Source of the DNA: CAZKWG01 sp964615375
GTDB taxonomy: Bacteria; Myxococcota_A; UBA796; CAZKWG01
DNA length: 64,000 bases
Reading direction: 5' to 3'
Assembly: GCA_964615375.1 (NCBI GenBank)
Contig: CAZTOW010000006.1
Coordinates: 220,016-284,015 of the forward strand
How positions within the stretch are numbered: position 1 is the first letter of the stretch; each line of letters starts with the position of its first letter. Below the pieces are notes generated by a model. It did not search any database. It was given only the letters and a program-made list of their open reading frames with translations, and had not been told where the DNA came from. Position numbers and translations under genes: made by a program. Shown piece after piece: positions 15,327-24,392 of the stretch.

Positions 15327-17762
15327 TCAGTCCCCGGCCTCGGGGTCCGTCTCGTCCTCGGGCACAGGCTCCTTCTGCTCCAGGCCGCGGGCCGGGCTCG
15401 GGCCGGGGGTCGGCGGAGGGAGCTGGAGCGCCGGGGTGGGCTCCTCGGCGGGCGCGCCGGTCGCGCTCACGGCCCCGCGCACGGCCGCGGGCAGGTTCGG
15501 ATCGGTGAGCGCAGCCTCATACCACTGGTACAAGGCCGACTGCGCGTGGTAGACGTAGTCGATGCGCACCTTGGTCTCGTTCAGCGCGTAGCGGATCCCG
15601 CCCATGACCTCGTCGCCCCGGGTGAAGGGGTAGACGCTGTCGGGCGTGTACTGCATGTTCAGCGCGAAGCGCAGGGTCTCGCGGGTCTTCTGCTCGAAGA
15701 AGGGCGCCTCCTCGGGGGCGAAGCGCAGGGCGAGCTGGTAGGCGGCGGCGGTGCCCTCGGCGTAGCAGAAGGCCTGCATGGCCGGCAGCTCTCCCGCCAG
15801 CTTGTAGTAGCCGCCGATGTAGTCGGGGAAGGGGGCCCGGTCGGCGTCCCAGGCGTAGCTCTCGATCATCCAGCGGGCGACGTCCAGCCCGAAGCGCGCC
15901 ACGTCCTTGTCCCCGGTGCGGCGGTGATAGACGTTGGCGGCCATGACGGTCCAGGGGCCGAACTGCACCAGCTCCAGCCGCGTGTCGTTGTCGTACTGCA
16001 TCGCGGGCCAGGGGGCGTCGGGGTCGCGCTTCGCCGCCCGCGACTCAAACCAGGGCTTGTAGTAGGCCCAGAATTTCGGCAGCCCGGAGATCCAGGTGTC
16101 GTCGTTCGTGTGCTCGGCCAGGCGGACCAGGGCCAGCGCCGCCTCGCCGGGGACGATGTCGTTCTGCTGGCCGTGGTAGGGGTGGCCCTCGGGGACGTCG
16201 TAGCCGTTGAAGGTGCCGCTCGGCAGCTGCATGGCCATGGTGAAGCGCCCGAGCCGCGCCATCAGGTCGTCCCACTGGTGGTCGCCGGTGGCCTCCGCCA
16301 GATCCAGAATGCCCAGCAGGCCCACCACCGCGCTGCCCAGCTTGCGGTTGCCGCCGTACTCGTAGACGGCGCGGTCGCCCTCGTCCTTGCGGCTCAGGTT
16401 GGTCCAGCGCAGCGCGCGCTGGGCGCCCTCCAGGTACTCGGGCCGCGGGTCCAGGCGCCAGGCCTGCACGAGGTTCCAGGTGGCCAGCGTGTGGCGGACG
16501 TGGTTGTACTCGTCCGAGTAGCGGTTCTCGGCGGGCCACACCTTGTAGGTGACGCGGCCGTCGGGATACAGGTTTTTGAGATACCAGTTCCCGGAGGACA
16601 GGATCGCGGCGCGCACCGAGGCCAGCGTGACGTCCTCGGTCCGCACGGGCGGGACGCCGCGGTAGAGGGCCTGGACCTTGGAGATCGTGTCCGCGCCGGC
16701 GTCGAGGGCGCGCTGCTCCCGGTAGTGCAGGGTGCGCAGCAGCTCCAGCATCGCGTCCGGGTCGCGCCAGGGGCGGCGCTCGGACATGCCGCCCTGGGCC
16801 GCGGTGGCGCGCAGGAAGTCATCGGCGCGGACGACGGCGCGCGTGTACGCCACCGAGCCCGGCAGGAAGCCGCGCTCCTTCTGATCCTTCGTCATCATGA
16901 AGGCGCCGTCGATGCCCATCTCCCAGAGATCCTCCAGCGCGGCCTCGTCGCGGGGCTCCACCTCGGCGCGCTCGACGACGCGCTGGATCTCCAGGCGCAG
17001 ATCGTCCATCTCCTGGTACAGCGGGCGGAAGCCCCACAGCTCGATCTCGCGCCGGTGCTGGCGCTCCAGGTCCACCGCCAGCTCCTCCAGCGCGCCCTGC
17101 AGGGTGCCGTCCTGGGCGAAGGCCACGGCCTGCTCGCGCCCGCCCCGCGCGCTGCGCAGCGTGGCCATGAACACCCAGCGCCCGTTCTCGCTCTTGATCT
17201 TGGGGAGCTCCACCAGCACGCCGCCCTTGAGACGGTAGCGCAGGTAGTTGACGCAGAGCTCAGCCAGCGCGGGCGGGAAGCTGAGCGGGCGCTCGAGCAC
17301 GCGGTAGAGCAGCAGCCCGTCGGTGACGCGGACCAGCGAGAACTGGGAGAGCTGGTCGTGGTTGTAGAGGCGGGAGAGCACCGTGCGGCCGCGGTCGAGG
17401 GCGGGCGTGATCGCCCGGTGCAGGGCCACGATCTTCACGCCCTGCTTCAAGAGCGCCGTCGCCGCCGCCCCCTCGTCGCGCCCCAGCAGGAGCGCGCGCA
17501 GCGCCGGGTCCTCGAAGAGCGCCTTCGGTCGTGCGCTCTCGGCCAGACCCAGGATGGCCTCTGGCGCGTCGGCCATGGCCCCGCCCTCGCTCAGGAGCTC
17601 CGCCGCCGCCACGCTCAGGCGCACGGAGGGGGCCTTCGGGAGGGCCGCGTCCAGGCGCGCCTCCGAGCTGGGGCCGGAGACCAGAACGGCGCTGACCCCG
17701 TCGACGCGCGACTCACAGGCCAGGAGGAGCAGCAGGAGGAGGCTTCGCAGGCGCGCGCGCAT
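15327..17762 (-). CDS. Large lipoprotein with alpha/alpha-toroid domain
   Basis: 811 residues from the ATG at 17762. This start gives a lipoprotein signal (SLLLLLLLACES, Cys16); a longer ATG at 17858 would bury it. Residues ~20-300 are a mixed alpha/beta region without a clear family. From ~400 to ~720 the sequence has repeated paired helices like six-hairpin glycosidases or lantibiotic-cyclase toroids: NRYSDEYNHVRHTLATWNLVQAW, VVGLLGILDLAEATGD, PGEAALALVRLAEHT, FCYAEGTAAAYQLAL. A Pro/Glu-rich low-complexity tail ends it. It probably acts on or binds a polysaccharide at the periplasmic or outer membrane. The substrate is unknown. Upstream partner of the SAM synthetase gene. Confidence 0.65.
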   Translation of the reverse strand: MRARLRSLLLLLLLACESRVDGVSAVLVSGPSSEARLDAALPKAPSVRLSVAAAELLSEGGAMADAPEAILGLAESARPKALFEDPALRALLLGRDEGAAATALLKQGVKIVALHRAITPALDRGRTVLSRLYNHDQLSQFSLVRVTDGLLLYRVLERPLSFPPALAELCVNYLRYRLKGGVLVELPKIKSENGRWVFMATLRSARGGREQAVAFAQDGTLQGALEELAVDLERQHRREIELWGFRPLYQEMDDLRLEIQRVVERAEVEPRDEAALEDLWEMGIDGAFMMTKDQKERGFLPGSVAYTRAVVRADDFLRATAAQGGMSERRPWRDPDAMLELLRTLHYREQRALDAGADTISKVQALYRGVPPVRTEDVTLASVRAAILSSGNWYLKNLYPDGRVTYKVWPAENRYSDEYNHVRHTLATWNLVQAWRLDPRPEYLEGAQRALRWTNLSRKDEGDRAVYEYGGNRKLGSAVVGLLGILDLAEATGDHQWDDLMARLGRFTMAMQLPSGTFNGYDVPEGHPYHGQQNDIVPGEAALALVRLAEHTNDDTWISGLPKFWAYYKPWFESRAAKRDPDAPWPAMQYDNDTRLELVQFGPWTVMAANVYHRRTGDKDVARFGLDVARWMIESYAWDADRAPFPDYIGGYYKLAGELPAMQAFCYAEGTAAAYQLALRFAPEEAPFFEQKTRETLRFALNMQYTPDSVYPFTRGDEVMGGIRYALNETKVRIDYVYHAQSALYQWYEAALTDPNLPAAVRGAVSATGAPAEEPTPALQLPPPTPGPSPARGLEQKEPVPEDETDPEAGD

Positions 17763-17870
17763 GAGACTCCAGGCGGCTTCAGGCAGCTTCGGGGGGAGCA
17801 CGAGCATAGCGGACTCGGGCGAGGGCTGCTTCGCCAGAGTTACAACATGGCTGAACACCCATGACTCCCA

Positions 17871-17888
17871 TAGACTATGTAGACTATC
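17871..17888. repeat. Tandem 9-bp direct repeat before the kinase gene
   Basis: TAGACTATG is followed directly by TAGACTATC. It is AT-rich against a GC-rich background, in the 154-bp divergent gap between the lipoprotein and the kinase genes. The period of 9 and the TATxxT-like content suggest a promoter or operator. No further support was found. Confidence 0.4.
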
Positions 17889-17916
17889 TTTCAGGCACGA
17901 GTCAGGAGGTCACGCC

Positions 17917-19545
<1,629 letters not shown>

Positions 19546-19574
19546 GCGCCCCGCCCCGCCGAGGAGGCCCCCGC

Positions 19575-20426
19575 ATGATCACCCTGCTCCCGCTCGCGCT
19601 CGCCGTCCTCGCTCCGCGGGCCACCCTCGCCCAGCCGGCCTGCTCCGAGGTGGAGAGCGCCGCCCAGCTCCAGGTCGAGCTCACCCGCGCGGAGACCGCC
19701 TTCGCCAACCTGCAGGTGGAGAGCTTCCTGGAGACCTCCGACGAGGTCATCTTCTCGCTCCCCTGCCTGGGCGAGGCGCTGGACCAGGAGGCCGTGGCCC
19801 GCCTCCACCGCCTCCAGGGGCTCCGGCAGTACGTGGCCGGGGAGAGCGAGCGCGCCGTGCTGGCCTTCGCCTCCGCGCGGGCGGCCGACCCGAGCTACGT
19901 GCTGCCCACCTGGCTGGTGCCCGAGGGGCACGCGCTCCGCGACCTCTACGGGCAGTTCCCCCTGGAGAACGCCGTCTTCGAGCCCGCCCCCCGGCCGCGG
20001 GAGGGGAGCCTGCGCTTCGACGGGCTCGAGCGCTACGAGCGCCCGCAGCGCTGGCCCACGCTGGTTCAGGTCCTGGACGGCGCGGGGCTGCCCGTGGCCA
20101 CCGCCTACGTCTTCCCCGGGGACGCCCTGCCGGCCTACCCGATGGTGGAGCCGGAGCCCGAGTCCGCCGCGCGCGTGGCGCAGCCCCGGCGGGCGATCAC
20201 GCTGTCACTGGCGGGCTCGGCCGCGTTGGCGGGCGTCGCCTCGGGCCTGCTCTACGGGGCCGCGAGCGCGGCGGCGGCGGACTTCGAGGCCGATCAACCC
20301 ACCTGGGATCGCGCGGACCTCGAGGGAGCCCGACGCGACACCAACACGCTGGTCGTGGCCTCCGGGGCCACCGCCGCCCTCGGCGTCGGGCTCGGGGCCA
20401 CCGCCCTCCTCCTCGTCCAGTGGTGA
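19575..20426 (+). CDS. Secreted/periplasmic protein with C-terminal membrane helices
   Basis: 283 residues from the ATG at 19575 (GAGGAGG upstream). It has a signal peptide ending ATLAQPA. The next ~130 residues are helical (LTRAETAFANLQVESFLE, LHRLQGLRQYVAGESERAVLAFASARAADPSY), like a TPR-type fold. A beta region and two helices near the C-terminus (ITLSLAGSAALAGVASGLLYG; VVASGATAALGVGLGATALLL) complete it. This layout recurs beside myxobacterial kinases and PEGA proteins. The function is unknown; it is probably part of the kinase's envelope signalling unit. Confidence 0.7.
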   Translation: MITLLPLALAVLAPRATLAQPACSEVESAAQLQVELTRAETAFANLQVESFLETSDEVIFSLPCLGEALDQEAVARLHRLQGLRQYVAGESERAVLAFASARAADPSYVLPTWLVPEGHALRDLYGQFPLENAVFEPAPRPREGSLRFDGLERYERPQRWPTLVQVLDGAGLPVATAYVFPGDALPAYPMVEPEPESAARVAQPRRAITLSLAGSAALAGVASGLLYGAASAAAADFEADQPTWDRADLEGARRDTNTLVVASGATAALGVGLGATALLLVQW

Positions 20427-20433
20427 GGACGCC

Positions 20434-22686
20434 ATGAAGCACCCCATGAAGCACTCCATGCTGCACCTTCCCCTGCTCGCGCTCTTCGCCCTCCCCGGCT
20501 GCGCCTGGATCACCCAGGACGAGCTGGCCACGCGCGCCGACCGCGACGGGGACGGCGTCGAGGCCGCCCAGTTCGGCGGCGGGGACTGCGACGACCAGGA
20601 CAAGGCGGTCTTCCCCGGCGCCGAGGAGCGCTGCAACGACGCCGACGACGACTGCGACGGCGAGATCGACGACGTGGCCCTGGGCCCGGACACCACCTGG
20701 TACGCCGACGCCGACGAGGACGGGGCGGGCGACCCCGACGCTCCCATCGCCAGCTGCGAGGCCCCCGAAGGCGCCGTAGACAACGCGCTGGACTGCGACG
20801 ACACGAACGCCGGCGTCAGCCCCTCGGCCGCCGAGCGCTGCGACGAGGTGGACGAGGACTGCGACGGCCAGGTGGACGAGGACGCCCTCGACGCGCCCCT
20901 CTGGTACACCGACGCCGACGGCGACGGCTACGGGGTGGAGGAGGGGGCCCTGAGCGCCTGCTCGGCGCCGGACGGCCGGGTGGCGAGCGCGGGCGACTGC
21001 GACGACCAGGACGCCGCGGCGCACCCTTACGCGGAGGAGGCGTGCTCCGATGAGGACACCAACTGTGACGGCGTGCCCGGCGCCCAGGACGGCGACGAGG
21101 ACGGGGTGCGCGGCTGCGACGGCGACTGCGACGACCAGGACGCCCTGGTCTACCCAGGGGCGGAGGAGGTCTGCGACGAGATCGACGACGACTGCGACAG
21201 CCTCGTCGACGACGAGGACCCCAGCCTGAACACCGAGGGCCTCACCCGCTACTACCCCGACGCGGACGGCGACGGCTTCGGGGACGCCGCCGACGCGGGC
21301 ACGCCGGCCTGCGAGGCCCCCGAGGGCGCGGTGGCCGACGCCTCCGACTGCGACGACGGGAGCGCGGAGATCAGCCCCGCGGACTACGAGGTCTGCTCGA
21401 CGGCGGCCGACGACGACTGCGACGGCGCCACCGACGACTGCTCACTGGCCCTCGACACCCTCGAGCTCAGCTTCCACGGGGAGGACGAGGGCGAGCGCGC
21501 CGGCCTCGCCCTGGCGGGTGGGCAGGATCTGGACGGCGACGGCGGGGCCGACCTGGCCGTGGGCGCCCCCGACAAGGACGGCGGGCGCGGCGGCGTCTAC
21601 GTGGTGATCGGCCCGATGACCGCGTCGAGCGCGCTGGGCGACGCCCCCGCCTGGAAGGGCACGGACAGCGCCGACGAGGCGGGCGCGAGCCTGGCCGCCC
21701 TCGCCGATCAGGACGGCGACGGCCTGGGCGAGCTCCTGGTGGGCGCGCCCGGCGGAGATCAGGCCTACCTGCTGGCTGGACCGGCCACCGCGGGCGGCGG
21801 CCTGAGCGGCGCCGAGGTGATCCTGGACGGCGTGGCCGGCTCGCGCTTCGGCGGGACGCTGGCGGTGGGCGACCTGGACGGGGACGAGGTGGAGGATCTC
21901 GTCCTGGGCGCGCCGGACGAGCTGGTGGACGGCCTCCTCTCCGACCTGGAGGGCGTGGGCTCCGTCTACACCTTCCTTGGCCCGCGCGGCGTGGACGCGG
22001 ACATCGACGACGCCGACGCGCGCTTCCACCGCTCCACCGACGAGGCCGAGTCCTACACCGGGCGAGCCCTGGCCACCTGCGACCCGGACGGTGACGGCCA
22101 GGACGACGTGGTCATCAGCGTCATCGACTACAACACCCTGCGGACCTCGGCCACGCCCCTCGTCCACCTCGTGGAGATGGTGGACGGGGAGCTGAGCGAG
22201 TCGGAGGCGACGCTGACCCTCACCGGCAGCTCCGGCGAGACCTCCGGGGGCGCGCTGGCCAGCCAGGGGGACGTCAACGGGGACGGCAAGGACGATCTGC
22301 TGGTCGCCGACGTGGACGCCGCCCGCGCCTGGCTCTTCCTCGGGCCGAGCAGCTCGGAGAGCCTGAGCGGGGCCGACGCCCGCCTGGAGGGCGAGGGCGA
22401 CTTCGGGCTCTCCGTCGCGCTGATCCCCGATCTGGAGGGAGACGGCGACGACGAGCTGCTGGTGGGCGGGGCCAACGCCGCGGCCCTCTGGTACGGCGGC
22501 GCCCTGACCGGGACGCTGGACGAGCCCGACCTCACCCTGGGTGGCGACGGCAGCGCCGACGAGAGCGGCGCGGCCCTGTCCGCGGGCGACGCCGACGACG
22601 ACGGCCTGCCCGATCTGTACATCGGCGCCCCCGGGGCGCGATCGGACCTGGGCCTGGTCTACCTCGTGCCCGGCTCGCCGCTCTGA
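20434..22686 (+). CDS. MopE-like DCDD-repeat lipoprotein with FG-GAP repeats
   Basis: 750 residues. A lipoprotein signal with lipobox LPGC comes first. Residues ~30-335 hold about six MopE-type modules, each with GDCDDQD, PGAEERC and DDDCDG-like calcium-binding Asp clusters and paired cysteines (for example GDCDDQDKAVFPGAEERC). Residues ~340-745 hold FG-GAP/integrin-alpha-type blades (GQDLDGDGGADLAVGAPD, GDLDGDEVEDLVLGAPDE, GDVNGDGKDDLLVADVD), probably a seven-bladed propeller. The protein is expected at the outer surface and to bind much calcium. Its last 28 bases overlap the convergent FHA gene. Confidence 0.88.
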   Translation: MKHPMKHSMLHLPLLALFALPGCAWITQDELATRADRDGDGVEAAQFGGGDCDDQDKAVFPGAEERCNDADDDCDGEIDDVALGPDTTWYADADEDGAGDPDAPIASCEAPEGAVDNALDCDDTNAGVSPSAAERCDEVDEDCDGQVDEDALDAPLWYTDADGDGYGVEEGALSACSAPDGRVASAGDCDDQDAAAHPYAEEACSDEDTNCDGVPGAQDGDEDGVRGCDGDCDDQDALVYPGAEEVCDEIDDDCDSLVDDEDPSLNTEGLTRYYPDADGDGFGDAADAGTPACEAPEGAVADASDCDDGSAEISPADYEVCSTAADDDCDGATDDCSLALDTLELSFHGEDEGERAGLALAGGQDLDGDGGADLAVGAPDKDGGRGGVYVVIGPMTASSALGDAPAWKGTDSADEAGASLAALADQDGDGLGELLVGAPGGDQAYLLAGPATAGGGLSGAEVILDGVAGSRFGGTLAVGDLDGDEVEDLVLGAPDELVDGLLSDLEGVGSVYTFLGPRGVDADIDDADARFHRSTDEAESYTGRALATCDPDGDGQDDVVISVIDYNTLRTSATPLVHLVEMVDGELSESEATLTLTGSSGETSGGALASQGDVNGDGKDDLLVADVDAARAWLFLGPSSSESLSGADARLEGEGDFGLSVALIPDLEGDGDDELLVGGANAAALWYGGALTGTLDEPDLTLGGDGSADESGAALSAGDADDDGLPDLYIGAPGARSDLGLVYLVPGSPL

Positions 22687-23657
22687 CCCGCGCGCCCATC
22701 GATCTCGGCCTCCTCCACCCTCAGGCGTAGGAAGCGGGAGCGCTTCTCGATGCACCAGGGATCGAAGCCGCCGGCCTCCAGATCCTTGCGGGCGCGGAAG
22801 ACCAGCACGTTGACCGCCGAGCCGCTGGCCCCGCCCCGCCCCCAGATGCCGTGCGCCGTCTCGGCCTCGGTCAGCCAGCCGCGCTCCAGCTCGGGCAGCC
22901 CGGCGCGCGTGTCGTCGCGCAGCTTCCGCCCCAGCAGGTAGAGCAGGATGGCCCGGGTCTCGGCCCGGACCTCGACGATCTGCCCGGTCTCGCGGTTGCT
23001 GAGGACGGCGCTGGGGCCGGCGGGCCCGTCCAGGCGCGCGGAGAGCCGGTAGGGGTAGCTCGCCGCGCTCAGCTCGCGGGTGAGCCCCGGCTCGCCCTCG
23101 GGCGCCCGCAGGCGGAAGGCGCGGCCGGAGACGACGAACTCCTCGTCCGGGCGCAGCAGGCGATCCTCGGCGTCCGCGCCCAGCCAGACCTCTCCCGTGG
23201 CGTGGACGATGAGCACGGCGGCGATGGGCGGCGCCCCCGGGATGCTGATGTCGGCGGTGTGCTCGCCGCCCAGGGTGAAGCGCTCCTTCCACAGCGGGAA
23301 GGCGGCCCCCGACTCGACGTCCTCCACCAGCAGGCGCCCCTCGGGCGGCTCCGAGCCGAGCGGGCGGGTCTCCACCACCCGGAGCCGCGTGGTGAGCCCG
23401 AGCTCGACCAGGTCCCCGGGCTGCAGCTCGCCGCGCCCGTGCAGGGCCGCGCCGTTGACCCGGGTCCCGTTCCGGCTGCGCAGGTCCTCCACGAAGAGGT
23501 GCCCGTCGCCGTACCAGATCGCCAGATGCCGCGTCGAGACGCCCTCATCCTGGAGGACGAGGTCACACTGGCGCCCCCGCCCCAGGAAGAGCACACGACC
23601 GCCCACCCGGACGCGCGGGCCGGGCTGGGCTCCGACGAGCAGCTCGAGCTCATACAT
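22659..23657 (-). CDS. FHA-domain protein with C-terminal winged helix
   Basis: 332 residues. FHA domain at residues ~20-95 with the conserved GRGRQCDLVLQDEGVSTRHL and SRNGTRVNG. A second, more diverged FHA-like region covers ~115-195. The C-terminal ~100 residues (ETRAILLYLLGRKLRD, ELERGWLTEAETAHGIWG, SAVNVLVFRARKDLEAGG, IEKRSRFLRLRV) fit an OmpR/SARP-type winged-helix domain. It may read phosphothreonine signals and bind DNA. The Ser/Thr kinase 3-5 kb away is a plausible partner, which is inference. It follows the pseudouridine synthase gene by 9 bp. Confidence 0.85.
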   Translation of the reverse strand: MYELELLVGAQPGPRVRVGGRVLFLGRGRQCDLVLQDEGVSTRHLAIWYGDGHLFVEDLRSRNGTRVNGAALHGRGELQPGDLVELGLTTRLRVVETRPLGSEPPEGRLLVEDVESGAAFPLWKERFTLGGEHTADISIPGAPPIAAVLIVHATGEVWLGADAEDRLLRPDEEFVVSGRAFRLRAPEGEPGLTRELSAASYPYRLSARLDGPAGPSAVLSNRETGQIVEVRAETRAILLYLLGRKLRDDTRAGLPELERGWLTEAETAHGIWGRGGASGSAVNVLVFRARKDLEAGGFDPWCIEKRSRFLRLRVEEAEIDGRAGQSGEPGTR

Positions 23658-23666
23658 GCAGGCAGG

Positions 23667-24392
23667 CTATCCCATCGGAGAGACGCCGGGGAGCACAGGG
23701 GGCCACCACGCGGGCGGCGGGCAGCGCGCGGCGGGGAGCTCCGGGTGCCGGACCCCGAGGTGATGGAGCAGGAAGGGCGCGCCCTCGGGGAGCCCCGGGA
23801 GATCGGTTGCGCCGAGCGGCTCCCCTCCCCCGTAGATCCGGTCCCCGCGCAGGGCGAGGCCCACCGAGGCCGCGTGAACCCGGATCTGGTGCATGACGCC
23901 GGTGCGGATGCTGGCCTCCCACAGGCCGCCGAGCGCGGTGCGCCCCACCCGGCGCAGGCGCGTCTCGGCCTCGTACCAGCGCCCGCGGTGCGGGGTCTGG
24001 GCCCCGCGCTGCGCCACCATGCGGTCGCGGCGGCGGGAGTCATGGGCCAGGGGGGCGCGGACGGTGTGCTGGTCCCAGGGCACCTCCCGCGCGCTCAGGA
24101 ACAGGTAGCGTTTGTCCAGGGACTTCGCCGCGAAGAGCCCGCGCAGCCAGCCCAGGGCCTCCGGGTCCCGCGCCACCAGCAGCGCCCCGCTGGTCGGGTT
24201 GTCCAACCGGTGCGCGATCCCGCCCTCGAAGCCCTCGGGGAAGGGCTGGGCCCCCAGCTCCGGCCGCAGGGTCAGCAGGCGGGCCAGCGCGCAGTCCCCC
24301 GCCCGGTCGGCGTGGGGCGGGAAGACCGGGAGGCCGGCGGGCTTGACCACGACCAGCAGGCGCCCGGTCTCCGCGAGGAGGGCCAGGCTCAC
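23667..24392 (-). CDS. RluA-family pseudouridine synthase
   Basis: 241 residues from GTG 24392, in a GTGA overlap with the helicase stop. Family blocks: LLVVVKPAGLPVFPPH near the start, the catalytic GIAHRLDNPTSGALLVARD (aspartate at about residue 62), KRYLFLS, and the C-terminal HQIRVHAASVGLALRGDRIYGG. No S4 domain is present. It isomerises uridine to pseudouridine in rRNA or tRNA. Coupling to an RNA helicase gene suggests a shared part in RNA metabolism. Confidence 0.92.
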   Translation of the reverse strand: MSLALLAETGRLLVVVKPAGLPVFPPHADRAGDCALARLLTLRPELGAQPFPEGFEGGIAHRLDNPTSGALLVARDPEALGWLRGLFAAKSLDKRYLFLSAREVPWDQHTVRAPLAHDSRRRDRMVAQRGAQTPHRGRWYEAETRLRRVGRTALGGLWEASIRTGVMHQIRVHAASVGLALRGDRIYGGGEPLGATDLPGLPEGAPFLLHHLGVRHPELPAARCPPPAWWPPVLPGVSPMG

